Part shown: positions 20,566-33,703 of the stretch, piece by piece
How positions within the stretch are numbered: the stretch's first letter is position 1
How the letters are laid out: each line of letters begins with the position of its first letter
Origin: Saposhnikovia divaricata
Lineage: Eukaryota > Streptophyta > Magnoliopsida > Apiales > Apiaceae
Assembly (NCBI GenBank): GCA_036435485.1
Contig: CM071598.1
Location: forward strand, 120,778,148 to 120,842,147
DNA length: 64,000 bases
Reading direction: 5' to 3'
Translations under genes and position numbers: made by a program
The notes under the pieces: generated by a model
The model's database searches: none
The model's input: only the letters and a program-made list of their open reading frames with translations
Told to the model about the DNA's origin: nothing

Positions 20566-22722
20566 TTGGCAGAAGAAGAAAGTGAATCGAATATAGCAAT
20601 GGGAGAACCAGCAGCAGCAGCGAAAGCATTAATGGATTACTCTCAACCAAAAATCAATTACCTTCAATCTAGCATTGTCAGACCAGCCATTGCCGCTAAT
20701 ACCTTTGAAATCAAGCCTGGCACGATTCAAATGATGCAGAATTCAGTTCAGTTTGGGGGTGCTCCAAAGGAAGATCCCAATATGCACATCCGAAACTTCA
20801 TCGAGATCTGTGACACTTTCAAGTTCACTGGTGTGTCGGAAGATGCTGTGAAATTGAGACTTTTCCCATTTTCTCTGAGGGATAAAGCTAAGGGATGGTT
20901 GCACACTCTACCAGCAGGTTCTATTGTGATATGAGAGGATCTTTCTCTGAAATTTCTTAGTAAATTCTTTCCCATGGCAAAGACTGCGGCTATAAGGAAT
21001 GCTCTTACTCAATTTTCTAAGTAGTCGGGTGATCTTTATGTGAAGCATGGGAGAGATACAAAGAGATGCTTAGACAATGCCCTCGTCATGGCATGCCGAA
21101 CTGGATGGTAATCAACTATTTTTACAATGGATTGGGATGGAAATCAAGACCAATGTTAGATGCAGCATCAGGTGGAGCTTTATGGGCTAAGAGCTACAAG
21201 GAAGCTTATGAGCTAATTGAGATGATGGCTGCTAATGAATACTAGAATCCAACTCAGAGACTACCACAAGGCAAAGTATCAGGAATTCTGGAAGTTGATG
21301 CAGCTACAGCTATAGCAGCTCAGTTAAAGGCTTTGACTATGAAGGTGGATTCATTGATTAACTATGGAGTTCAACAAGTGGCAAGTGTTTGTGAGCTATG
21401 TGCGGGTGCACATAAGACGAATCAATGTGCCATATCTAGTGAATCAGCGCAATTTGTGAGCAATTTCCAGAGACCTCAGCAACCAGCTCTAGCCACCTAT
21501 CATCCTAATAACAGAAACCATCCTAATTTCAGCTGGAGCAACAATCAAGGTGGTATGCAACAACCATAACAGCCTTATCAGCAGTTTCAAGGACAGTAAT
21601 ACGGATCTAAGCCATTCAATCCTTCTGGTTTTCAGCAGCAGTATGCTCCAAGGCAACAATTTCAACCTCTGGGATTTCAACAACAGTCTAATACAAGTGC
21701 GGCAGACTTCTACTGAAAAATCCGAATTGGAAGAATTGTGGTTGATGTGTAAAAGCCAAGCGGTTTTGATCAAAACCTTGGAGAATCAGATCGGTCAAAT
21801 TGCTAATGCGTTGCTGAATAGGCCACAAGGAACTCTTCCTAGTGATACAGAGGCTAATCCAGGCAAGAGGGAAGTCAAAGAACAGGTGAAAGCAGTTACT
21901 TTGAGATCTGGAAAAGTCACGAATGATTAGAAATCAGCAGTCCAGAAAGATGAAGGACTTCAGGAACAGAAGGTGGAGTGCACCCGCACCACAGGGAGCG
22001 CACCCGCGCCTTCACCAGAGACAGAAAAAGGAATTTCTGACTTGACGGCTGATCAGTTGGATGGCGAAGCAGAAAAGAGCAAGAATTCTGCTGAAAAATC
22101 TACTCAAGAGCAGACTACCAAGAGCAATCAGGTCTATCCTCGTCCTCCATATCCAAAAAGACTTCAGAAGCAGAAGTTAGACAAGCAGTTTGCCAAGTTT
22201 CTTGAGGTTTTCAAGAAGTTGCATATCAACATACCTTTCACGGAAGCTTTAGAATATATGCCGAGCTATGCTAAGTTCATGAAGGGTATTCTATCTCGGA
22301 AATTGAAACTTGAGGATTTGGAAACCGCTGCTTTGACAGAAGAATGCAGTGCTATCTTGCAACAGAAACTGCCCCCGAAACTTAAAGATCCGGGAAGTTT
22401 CACCATACCTTGCACTATTGGCAATTAATTTTTCAACAAATGCTTATGTGATTTGGGAGCTAGCACTAATCTGATACCGATGTTTATTTTTAAGCAACTT
22501 GGGTTGTCTGATCCGAAACCGGTTAATATGACCTTGCAGTTGGTAGATCGATCGATAACGTATCCGAGGGGTATAGTGGAGGATGTATTAGTGAAGGTGG
22601 ATAAGCTGATTTTTCCGGTTGATTTTGTTATACTAGACTTTGAGGAGGATAAGAGAATTTCCATCATCTTGGGAAGGCCATTTCTAGCTATGGGCCGAAC
22701 TCTGATCGGTGTGCAAAAATGA
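20566..22722 (+). pseudogene. A1 gag-protease, multiply disrupted
   Basis: The region aligns along its length with the better-preserved A2 copy (40149-42490). Gag core motifs (DPNMHIRNFIEICDTFKF, LRLFPFSLRDKAKGW) and a CHHC-less tail are followed by a protease with CDLGAS at 22447-22464 and ILGRPFLA. Breaks seen: TGA at 20932, TAG at 21022, a one-base deletion near 21036, TAG at 21243, TAA at 21567 and 21597, a frame change before 21700, TAG at 21928 and TAA at 22426. Several stops replace CAG or CAA codons of A2. No canonical ATG start is evident at the 5' end. The protein cannot be made; the family would form the capsid and mature it. Confidence 0.85.
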
Positions 22723-23527
22723 GAGATTACTACTTTGGGGAAACCAGGGATTTCATGCTAGTTATTAATAAAGGTTAGGCTTCAAAAGGCTAGTAACCGC
22801 TCATATTTTATGAGTAGTCTAGGGTTGGATGAGATGGAGCGAAACACACTCATTCTAAAGTAGTAGTGTGTGAAAAAAAAAAAAGAAAAAAAATCAGAAA
22901 AAAAATCAGAAAAGAAAAGAAAAAAAAAGTTATGTGAGTATGTAAGTGCAGAATTGACCACGGGTGAGTTCTTTAATACTCGAGCAATTAAGTTCTAGGG
23001 GACTTTGTGCCTAGTGACCTAAGGTTTTTCCGGTCTGGGATCCACTAACCTAACACTCGCTACTTGGGTATTATTGCATAAGTCTTTAGGGGCCTCATCC
23101 ATTGCACGGTCAAATAATCTTGTATGTTGTGTTTTGTGTCGTTGTGTGTTTAGTAATTTAGCATGAATCCTTGTCTAACTCAAATGATGATGGAGGTGTC
23201 TCTAAGTTATGAAGTGTTTAGCGTTCATTCTGTTTATAAACCTGTGATTGTCTTAGCAAAAAATAGGTATGATTTTGATCCAGTGTTTGGAGTATATCTG
23301 ATGAGCATCGCACACACCCACGATTCTGTTCATGAAATGTTAGTATACGGGGATTTAGTCGAGCTCTGTTTGGAGTTATTGCACTCTTTGAGAAATTTGC
23401 TTGCTGATTGGATATGGTTAGTCTGAGGGGATCTTTGCATTTTCATTTAGTTGCATTCATGGATTGCATTTCTTTATATAGAGTCTGTTTATGCTTGAGG
23501 ACAAGCATCGGTTTAAATTTGGGGGTG
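22723..23527 (+). other. A1 3' non-coding region and polypurine tract
   Basis: This stretch resembles the A2 region 43495-44401. Shared parts include a small hairpin (CTCATA, loop TTT, TATGAG at 22800-22814), an A-rich tract at 22869-22930, and CTAGGGGACTTTGTGCCTAG near 22995. It ends with AATTTGGGGGTG just before the LTR at 23528, the likely polypurine tract. Compared with A2 it jumps from the protease end straight into this region, so the rest was deleted. Confidence 0.65.
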
Positions 23528-24795
23528 TGATAAGTAGATTTCATATCCACTTAGAATGCTTCGTATTGGTTTAAATTGATTAACTTGACCTCAAGTATTT
23601 GGTGTTTTTGATGTGTTTTAAGTTAGTTTGTGCAGGACTACAAAGCTGGAAGTAGGAAGTACATTTCAGTGTTTATTAGTGGTTTTGAGCTCAAGAATTG
23701 AAGAACGGCAACTCGTAAAAGAATCGGAGTCAAAACACAAAAAATCTGACAAAAGCTGAAGAAATTCCAGACAAGCAGAGCGCGGGCGCACTTCTTGAAG
23801 GCGCGGGCCGCGTGACAATTCCTGGTGAAGCACGGGCGCGCTAGTGGGTAGCGCGGGCGCGCTAGTGGGTAGCGCGGGAGCGCTTGGCCGGCTGTAGAAA
23901 ATCCTGATTCACTTCTATTTTGGTATTTTCTTGCTGGACAAGGCACGGAAGGCTATATAAGTACATGTTATCAACAGAAGAGCACGTTTTTACAGAGGGG
24001 AAACAAGAGATAGACTTGGAGAAGGATTTATCGAAGAACGTGACATCTAACGGAGATCTATATCTACATCTTTGTATTCTTCTAATTATGCGATACTTTT
24101 GGATGCTAATTTTGGATTTGTTTTCTAAACTTTATTACTCTAGTACTCTCGTTATTATTCAGATCTTGTTTTATATCATGTTATCACTAGATCCCATGAT
24201 GACGAGCCATTTGATTATGAACTAATCGTTGTCATGGGACTCTAACGGATTTATTTATGGAATTTAGTAGTTGATTGCTTAAAAGATTTGTGTGTGATGA
24301 CTTATTGATTTCCTCGTATGGTTGTGCTAATTCTTCTTGGATGCGTACCTAACATCTAAATTGTATTGTTAATCTCTATTGAATGCGAAAGTGGATATAG
24401 AGATTTAGAACTTGCCATGCTAGCATAGGTTTATGGATGTTTTGACATGCATGATTCGTAATGTAATTTTAACCATCTTACGCTGCCCTATGTGATCTCA
24501 ATGGATAACTTGTACTTAAACCGTTATGTTTTAAAATCTTATAGACATATAGGGTCTAAACATAATTGGTGTCTGCCCAGCTTTTATCTATTTTGTGGAT
24601 GTTTGAGTGGTTTGGTATACGTATGCCAAAAGGTAGCATGTACTAATTTCGTGTTGTCCGATTAGTTGTCATAACCGCCACATACACTGATTAAAGGCAT
24701 CAACTCTAAACGAAGTATTTAATGAAGTTAGGATCCCATGTGTTATCTCTCATAAGTAAATCGATTTTAAATCACATTAGTTAATTAATTCTTAG
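23528..24795 (+). mobile_element. 3' LTR of A1, first part
   Basis: It starts TGATAAGTAGATTTCATATCC and keeps the segment missing from the 5' LTR, including a TATATAA box (23954-23960) and a GC-rich stretch (23776-23895) with tandem GCGCGGGCGCGCTAGTGGGT units. It stops at 24795 because A2 is inserted; CTTAG (24791-24795) is the A2 target-site duplication. The remainder is at 46116-46275. Confidence 0.9.
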
Positions 24796-24826
24796 TGATA
24801 AGTGGATTTTATATCCACTTGGATCG
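24796..24826 (+). mobile_element. 5' LTR of A2, first 31 bases
   Basis: These bases match the start of the 3' LTR at 44402 and end in GATCG (24822-24826), the target-site duplication of element B. The LTR resumes at 38328 and ends at 39996. Confidence 0.9.
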
Positions 24827-27800
24827 TGTAAGAACCCTAATTTTTGGTAATACTCCCTTTTATTTAATATCTTGTGACATTATCATTATGGAACCTTTCT
24901 AGTCATCCCTGTTGATTAATAGAATTGATTGTCTGAGAAACTGCGTTGTTGCATTTATTATGTAAGATATAAAGGAAGATTGTGAAGGCAGGATTCTTAT
25001 TGTTAGTAATATTTATAAAACTTGGGATTTGAGAATGGTTAGAGTATTAAAGGATTTATTAAGAATTATGATGAGGAATTATGGACGCTCGAGGAATTTA
25101 CGCAATAAGTACTTAAGAAATTATAGGGGAAATCTCTACGCGACAAAATATTATTACGAGAGATTAATTAAGATACGATACGAATTAAAGATTTAATAAC
25201 AAGCATTGGTGGAAGAATAATAATACAAGGAGTAGTATTGCATGCAGCCCATGCAACCAAGTGGTTAGAAATCAAACAAACTAGTTGGCCATTGGAAGAT
25301 GAATAGTATCTAGTTGGTTGCTTTTTCAAAAGGGGGAACACATAGTACATGAGGCCATACCTTGCTAGTACATTACCTATACTTACAGGTGATATGTATC
25401 ACCCAACCTAACATAACTTTATGCATTATTCACCAACACAACACAAAACCAAAAACACAAACTCTTTCTCCCCCCCCCCCCTTTGTGTGCTCTCGGCCAA
25501 GGCAAGAGAAGAAGAAGAAAATTTCTTCTTCCCCCCTCTTCCATTACTCATAATTCACACCATAAATCCTAGGTCATCTACATCATCTAGACAAGGTATG
25601 TTAGCAATTTCACTCCATTTTATCCACCCAATTTCAAGTTACAAATTGTTCAAGCTTGGGTGAGTAGTAACCAAGTTTGTTTTTCCTTTAGATCTTGCAT
25701 TGTAAGTGTTGTAGGAGACCATCTAAGGTGTTTTTGAGTTGTGTAAAGCTTATCCAAGGCCTCTAGGTGCTCAAGAAGGTATAAAAATCTCAAACCCTCT
25801 TGGTTATGTATTATTTATAAAGTATGGTAGTAGATCCATGTGTTTGAGAACTAATCTTGGTTGTATATGTATTGGATAGCATGGATCTTGAGTTTTGATG
25901 TTGAGATTGTGACTTTTATGACTATGGATAATATATATATCTCCATGAGTGTTATGAACCATGATCTAAGTGTATTAAGTGTTGATTATGTTGTGGAAGT
26001 GTGAAAAATGGTTGATCTAAGTAGTTTGAGCTTGCTGAGTTTTGTTCAGGAACATTGACCTGTATTGTAGCACGATTTTGAACCCCCAAATATTGTCCCC
26101 TGATGTCCTACGATATATTGTTGGAAAGATAATTGAATGTAGTTTCTGGAAATGTAAGGTTCATGGCTAGGTGATATGTAGATTTTTAGTTATGGCCGGA
26201 GGAGTGAATTGTGTTTCTGGACTATGGACTGCACTAAGTGACCCCCTTGTGAACCTTGTTTAAACACCTTAAAATATATGTGGGATCATGGAAAAATTTG
26301 AGAATGTAGGGAATGCACCCAAAAGGAATTGGATTAAAATATGAATTTTTGGATTTTATAAAAATGCTAGAGTAAAATTCGCGCAATGGAAAAAGGTCGA
26401 TTAGTGGAACATGATTCTAGGGTTAGTGGTTATGATTCGAAAGTGGTAATTAAATTAAGTCGAGTAAGTGACGAGCATAATCGGGTGATGACATTGACCT
26501 ATAGTGGGGCTAGAGAGTCATAGGACGAAGTCGTTAAGTTAATTTCGTACCCCCCTAAACCCCGTAATTAAAGAGATATTGTTAAGGTACTAACGAACGA
26601 TTATTGCTTATGTATAGATCGTTCGAATCCGCACGCTCGACCACCCCAACCAAACCAAGGCAAGTTTACTTTTCAAAACTTATCCATATACAAGGACTTT
26701 CACTGTTGTGTTTGTAGTTTTCAATTATATCAAATGCTATGTTTATCGAAGTATCGATGAAATTGAGATGTATAAGTACATATATGTTTGCACCCCTTGA
26801 ACTTAGAATGAAATGTTTTCTTCCGACAACGACTCTAGCAATAGAGGTCGTAGCGGTCCGTATATACTATTGACCGGGGAGCGGTATATTATTATATCGT
26901 ATCTAGCTTGCGAAAACCCGAAGGGTCATTCGGGTAGTATCGTATACTCAAGTAACTATTGATATATCTTTGTAAATACTCGAAACCCTATCTTGGATTA
27001 AAAGTTTATTTTATCGAATAATTATTTTATTAATTATTAATACTAAATCTTAAAATATTATTTATTAATTATTGTTCATTATTTAAAGACAAAGTTAATC
27101 CAAGATACATTTAATACTTTCAAACTCGAACTCTTTCGAACTCAAAACATTTTCGAAAACCCCCGGGCAGATTCTGCTTCTTGTATGATTTCAAGAATCA
27201 TCGGTCGACTGATGTCGAACCTCAATTACTCTGTTTTCAATCAAAATCAAGTTTTAAAAGAAAAAGAAAAAAGGGGCTCTGGCAGGTGTGGGAACCGTTG
27301 ACGAACGATTCCCGGGATGTGTAAGCGGCCGTGAGCCAGGCGGTCCATCACTTATTATTCCGGCCCAGGTGTTGCCGAAGGATTATTACGGATGTAGTTT
27401 TCATCGAGGGTGATTACGGATGTAGTTTTAACCCGAGGGATAGTTACGGATGTAGTTTCTATCCTTCTACCGGTAGAGAAGACCCGTGGATTATTGGACT
27501 TGGATGTGGCGACTGATCATCGTCAATCCTTGTCAGGTTTTTATGTTTTCTTCCAGTCCCATCCTCCACTTTGGAAAAATACTCAAACACTGCTTCTTGG
27601 GCCTAAGTGCCAAGTTGCTGATAGTGTGGTTTTTGATGAGAAAGTATTGACATCGTGCAGTATCTAGAACTGCAAGATTTTCTATAAAGATTGGCACGTG
27701 TTAGTGCACTCTTGCAATTGTCTCAAAGAATGAAATGTTTTGTATGAGAAACCTTCTAAGCTAATGGAAGGAAAGAGGTTTGCAATGATGTATTCCTTGT

Positions 27801-28466
27801 ACAGTATGTTAATCGTAGAGTGTTTTGCCGAAAATGATATACTCATATGTATATATTTTCAAACTTGAGATATATTGAAATGGGAACCTTATAAAGGGTT
27901 CATATGTTATTCTTAAAGCTCCTTAGTGAGCATAGATGTTTTATTCAAACTCGGGCATATATATTGTCCAATTATGTTTTGAAATCTGAGATATATGCCC
28001 ATATAGTTGGGAACATTTTCGAAATGAACCACATTATTATTTTACAAAATGGTGAACTTGCTGAGCATTATGTAGCTCATTCTTGCTTTATAAAAACTTT
28101 TCAGAAAGAGAAGAATTTGGTCGGTTAACTCCGCGACAGCAGAAGATGAGTAGAAGATTTACCCCGGAGATGACTTAGTTCCTGATAAATACTACAGAGT
28201 AGTCTGATAGGTTTTCAACTGTAATAGTAAGACTTGTCTTCAAGCATAGTTGTATAAGTGGAATTGCGTAAGACTCTGATTTGTACAAATGAATTGTAAT
28301 ATTTAGCGGCACTTTTGATTATCGTTTCTGAGACTCTAACTTGCTTGTGTGTAAGATTGAGGTCTGAATGGATGTATTGTTGAGTTGTAAAGTTAATACA
28401 GGTATGATATGGTTGGATGGTGACGTGACGACCTGAATCTCTGACCTCAGATTTGGGGGCGTCACA
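24827..28466 (+). mobile_element. 5' LTR of B
   Basis: It begins TGTAAGAACCCTAATTTTTG and ends TTGGGGGCGTCACA. By eye it differs from the 3' LTR at roughly one base in a hundred, plus indels: a longer C run (near 25471-25482) and a missing 13-base piece after 26308. It contains three tandem ATTACGGATGTAGTTTT-type units near 27385-27460. Small open frames inside it have no protein features. Confidence 0.93.
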
Positions 28467-28470
28467 GAAA

Positions 28471-28483
28471 TGGTATCAGAGCG
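28471..28483 (+). promoter_or_regulatory. B primer binding site (initiator tRNA-Met)
   Basis: TGGTATCAGAGCG, four bases after the LTR, matches the usual plant initiator tRNA-Met primer site. Confidence 0.85.
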
Positions 28484-31400
28484 ATAAGTTACAGTACTCA
28501 GAAACGAGAGTGTTGAGAGTTGAGTCTAAGTAGGAGAATGACATAAGAGATCGTAGTAAACTTATTATTGGACTACCGGAAGAGGTACCGGTGAGAAGAA
28601 TGGACTGGAGTGTTGACTGAAGGTATTATACAAGGGTTGATAGAATCCTTATAGACCTTCAGAATGATGAATAGAGGTTTGAGAGTCGTACATGACCTAT
28701 CATTGGTAATGATATAGGAAGCAGAGCGAAATCTCAAGAGCAGCTGAGGTAGAGGCGATATTGCCAATATGATCGGATGACTAGGCTGGCATAAATTCTG
28801 TGGCCCATAGTCCTCCAGAGTTTAGGAGGCGGCATTTTAAGAATCAAGAAGTTTGGACTTCCCTACATAATTAAGGGTACTTAGTACTTGGAGTAATGAA
28901 AGTCTTTTACTTTGGTTATAAGACCCGATTTTCGATAAGTAACGGGTTTACCTGAAGGTTGGTCACTATGTCGTTGTGGATTCCATTACCCTTGATGGCG
29001 AATTTTACATGTGTTATACGAGAATGCTATCATAAGACGAGCGTGCTAGATAATTCCACGCATGATTCGAACGCTGGAACATGGTAGTTCAACTTAGAGA
29101 ACAAACAAGTAGAATTAACAAAGGGACTCGAGAGAAGTTGAATATGGTTGCAACGAGCGATACAGTGATCTCAGAGTCTACCAAAAGAAAAGACCAGCGG
29201 GTCGAGAGTGGGATCCTTTGATAGAGATGTTAGCAGGGACTACGTATATACGTATTGTAGACCTCAATATTTTTGGTATATGTTCACATACACACACCCG
29301 CCACTGAACCTATGGACTGCACTGAGATCCCTGAGAGATCTCTTTGACCTGTTCCCAGGGGGAACTGGCCACTTGTGATTCATGTCGGAAGGCATGAAGT
29401 AGGACACCATAGACCTAGCAGGTGTCCCCGGAATGATGTGAAGCTTGGTCTTCAAGATAAAGCACGGAAAAGACAGATATATTGGTGAAACCCTAACTCG
29501 ATAAATGACTTTAAGATGATGATTGAGAGACGCACTAGTTGGTGTCTAGGATTACGAAGACGAAGAGATGGGGTTACCCCCATAGTGGTGATAATGAGAT
29601 GCACGAATGATTATTAACTTATTTTGATAACTACCGGCTGGTGCACTACTTCATTTTAAACTGTTCACTAACCATGTTACCTCGATTAGCTTATATCAGG
29701 TAACCCTCCTAGCTTTCTACTTCAAACTTGTGGAATAACAACCAGTGATATACTTTCTCTAAACCGGGACTCATCCAAAGTATCTTAATTGAGCCCGAGC
29801 ATTCTATTTGAAGTTTATAATTATTTCTGCTCAGGACTATTTACACTCTCTTTCAATTATCCAAGGAATGTTCCACAAATATTTCCTTAATTAATCGACG
29901 AATACTATTTAATGAATATCGATATTTGATTGCTTCTTTCATACTTGCGTTCTTCAGTCGAGCTCATAAATATTCAACAAATTACTGAGGACAGGGATGA
30001 TCTAATGTCCAGACATCCCTCATGAATTCTTTTCTTCTATTCAAGATGAGAATTGTACATCGTACATTGAAATCATAGTAAGGATATCATTTCGATATTG
30101 GTATTCCGAATTTAATTCTATTGTCGGATCTGATAAAGCATGTGTACGGAGGCACCCTTGGGTGGACCGTTTCACTGATAAGTAATATTTGATGAAAGGT
30201 TATCGATTGTTCCGATACCTAGAACATTCTCTTCAGATTTTATAGTTTTCTTTTTCAAACTTAATAACTTCTTATTTTCGTTCGTTGTCCGAGAAGCCTA
30301 AAGTTTCTTCAGTGGCTACGATGTTGAAATTCCGTTCTATCCAATTGAAACTGGCTAGTCGTTATTTCAATATGAATGACTAGTTGATCGTTCCAACTAC
30401 TCAAAATTGTAATGTTGTGAAGAACACCTAGCTAATTGTCCTAGCTGGTGGTGATGTCTCAAACAGGTGAACTGGCAAATTTTGTCTAGCTAGTCGCTAG
30501 TGTTTCTTGAAAAGGACTAGTTATTGTTTCACTGGTCCAACTCCCAATTTAATTCATTCTGCAATGCATTTTGCATGTGGTAAAGCATGATGACGAAAGT
30601 TTTAACGAATAACTTGATTGAGACCTAATGAGGTCGCCCACTCAACTCGAATTCTACCCATCTTCGTATCAGACTCTATATCACTTGAATATTTTATTCT
30701 TTCATTTCATACAATGAGAATTCATTTGAAACCATTGATTACTTGAGTGACAAACTACTTCATTCTTTAATTGTCATGGGGTAGAATTGCTTTCTATTGG
30801 CTGACCTTCATCAATGCGACTTTAGATTTCCTCTTATTATTCAGGAGGAAAAGTATCCACCCGATGTAAGAATTGTATAAAGACCATCTTTATGACTTTT
30901 GTACCCAACAATCATTGCCCTTGTGCAACATTCTATGGTGTCATATTACGGAATTATCAGGACGGGAAGGAATAAACCTTGTTGTATTCTTTCTGTCCAT
31001 CCTTACATCTCCAAAAATCGAGACTCCTAGTATTTGGAACCATGAACATTCTTGGAACATCCAATGTGGAATTCTTATTGAGATTATATATTGGACCTTG
31101 TTATTTTGAAACCATTCCTTTCAAAGTGATTACTCTAAGGTGAACGGGAGGTACAATTGTGAACCGTTACACCAATATGAGGTCAAAAAAAACCAAATGT
31201 TGTAATTGTGCAGCCAGAGCGTTATGCCGAGTAATTATTGAAGTAGAGATAACATGTCAGGGTATACCACAAGACCTGTAATATTGGTGTGGGGAAAGTT
31301 ATAAGAAATGATGAGGTGGTTGGGAGCACGCTCCTACCAACCGTTGTCAGGATGTTATATTAATGAATTCTGGAGTTACCAAGCCTTTTCCTGATCCAAG

Positions 31401-31690
31401 AAATGCAAATCGATTGCGATGTAAAACATATCCTTAGAGGAAACTACCTGGAAGTGAGATGGACAAGAAAGGAAGAAATATCGTGGCAAGAATGTGAAGC
31501 TTTATTTAGTTTAAAGGGATTGATGCACATAGAGAGACATAAAGTTTAACAGGCCCCTAATAGCAAATGGATGCATGGATATATGACAATGATCCTTCGA
31601 GATTACCACCTAATCAAGTTTATTTGGAATTGCAGTAGCACGCAGGCCTCAGGCTGATTGGCGCCAGTGGTGAAGGAGGACGAGCGTATG
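28484..31690 (+). other. Interior of B with no recognisable gag or protease
   Basis: No gag, zinc knuckle or protease motif could be read on either strand. Stops are frequent in all frames. From about 29610 to 31110 the plus strand turns pyrimidine-rich, whereas the sequence before and after is purine-rich like the sense strand of the element. This suggests an inverted or foreign segment. Confidence 0.5.
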
Positions 31691-32270
31691 ACATCTTACA
31701 TATACCATCGAGAACTGATACCCTTATCGGAAATGGAGGAATTGTTGACTAGTTACAATGAGTAGTTGTTTTTCAAAGATAAGGTTGAAGAGAAGGTTTT
31801 ACCAACTCAAGATTGACCTCTGTACTGTGCCAAAGTTGGCATTTCACACTAATATAAATGTTATAAAACTGTGGTAGTATCGTTTGAATGGACTAATGAG
31901 TCAGAAGCCTTTATGGATTAATGAACAAAGTTTTGGGATGAAATGAGATATTAGCAACAACCTCGTTGTTTGCCATACTTGATGATAAAAAGAGAACTTT
32001 GAGAATCACGATGATGTGTCTTTCAAGAGTTTAAGAGGTGTGCTGATGCAGTAGAAAGGGGATGATAGCTTATACTTCTAAACAACATAAAGGTTACGGG
32101 ATAGGATATACTAACCGTGAGTCTGGGATTAGTCATGATGGCGTTCACGCATAAAACTGAGACGTTAACCTTATGAGGAAAGTGTGAAAATTTCTCCACA
32201 AGTGCCATAAGTATATCTTCATATTAGAACTAAACATAAGAAAGAGAAGGTGACGAAAGGGAGCAGGGAG
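31690..32270 (+). pseudogene. B reverse transcriptase and RNase H, extremely decayed
   Basis: Fragments in changing frames follow the order of a chromovirus pol: YHREL, then FYQLKI and VPKLAFHTN (compare YRELN, YHQLRI, IPKTAFRTR), then TNESEAFMD (LTNAPAAFMD), NLVV in place of the strand before the catalytic YxDD, then GVLMQ, IAYTSKQHK, HKYIF and LNIRKRR of RNase H. The RT thumb between the two is absent. Stops occur about every 20 codons or fewer. The catalytic aspartate pair is not preserved. Confidence 0.6.
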
Positions 32271-33703
32271 TGTAATGGAGAAATTGGTTATTCCCAGGAA
32301 AGGCCAGTGTGGTGGCCGGTACCTATAGAAGGGATTATTCAAAATTGGAATTCAGTCAGTATTGGCCAAGAAAATAGAGTATATACAATAAAGAATAATG
32401 TTAGAGGAAAATGACTAAATTATGGGGAAGGACAAAGATGTACAGAGAATTAAGAGAATGTTTGGCAAACGGATATGAAGAATGGTATTGGTAAACTATT
32501 AAGTACAAACGCGACATGCCAAAAGCAGAATGATAGAGATCTATTGGATTAATTCCGCCTGTAGAAAATCTTGAACGTGGACAGAATTATAATGAACTTC
32601 ATGAGTAGGTCGCCGAAGACCGAGCCAAGAGATGGCCCTAGTTGATTTATAATTGTTGGACCAAGTGATTTACATACGAGAGACTTTCCATTTAGAAGAT
32701 CATCGATTTATATACGGAAGAGATGGTGGTGCAATATAAAACTTCTGCAGCGATTACGTCGGATAAAGACTTAAGGTTAAACTTCGAATATTGAAGGTGC
32801 TTTCAAGTATATCTAACAAAGAGATTGAGAGTATGTACTAATTTGATCTGTGGCTGACGGACAGGGAAGAAGAATTGTCCAGACGATCGAATTTATATTT
32901 AGTGTCGTGCCTTAGGCTTCACGGGGCAGTCGAGAATAAAAACTTATCCATGAAATGAATGTTGTTATCACGATCATCACCATGCGAACGTAAGGACGTC
33001 TCTTGTAAAGCGTACCGCGAAAGAAGAAGCTTCGCTTTTCTTGCATTACGAAGAAGTCAATGAACGGGGGATATATTAGCTGAACTGGTTCGACGTATAC
33101 CGAAGACTATACAATATCCACACAAGTGGTAACGACTGACGAGAGGCAACGCATGCCTGCTAATCAAGCGAAGGAATATGAGGAATACCGTGCGTATTGA
33201 CGTTGTCTCAGATTACAAAACACGACCACAAAGCATTCACGGGCCAACGATACAGGGACTCAACACGGATACTATGAACAATGTAGAAGAGGAACGTATA
33301 AGTAGTGGGATAGAAATTTTCATTCATAGAACAACCGATAAGGAATACAGGTCGAGGAGAGCATGCGTTGAGAAACAACATTAAAGCGTTGGTGAGACCA
33401 AGGTGAGAGAACAAAAGGGTTGGAGTGTCAACCTGAGAGTTGGAAAGGGTAAAGTTGGAATTGTATCCACAACTATTTTCCTTAGGTTCTTAAGATAGAA
33501 TCCTTGTAAGGAGAGGAGACTGCATTAACCCTAATTTTCGGGAATATTCGAAACCTGGATAAATAGTAATTTTATGGGTGGATGAGAAATTTTTGCAATC
33601 ACGATATGTACGAATTATTAAATGAAGATTTCGAATTGATATTACGTCTTTACGGTACAGACGAGTGTAGGTAAAAGTCATTAGTTTTTTTTTACGAAAC
33701 CCA
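32271..33703 (+). other. B interior between RNase H and the integrase tail
   Basis: This should hold the end of RNase H and the start of integrase, but neither the zinc-binding HHCC part nor the first catalytic aspartate could be recognised. Stops are frequent in all frames. Confidence 0.4.

Noticed and set aside
23163..23426. Frame of 87 codons in the A1 3' non-coding region
   Set aside because: The matching A2 region has a stop (AAATAG near 43975) in the same frame, and there is no domain.
25421..25663. Open frames in both B LTRs (also 27331-28128 and the 35267-37984 equivalents)
   Set aside because: All lie within LTRs, differ between the two copies by frame-changing indels in the C run, and have no known features.
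28471..28483. tRNA-like matches at the primer sites (also 20396, 40003, 57673)
   Set aside because: These are complementary to tRNA 3' ends and serve as primer sites; no cloverleaf is present.
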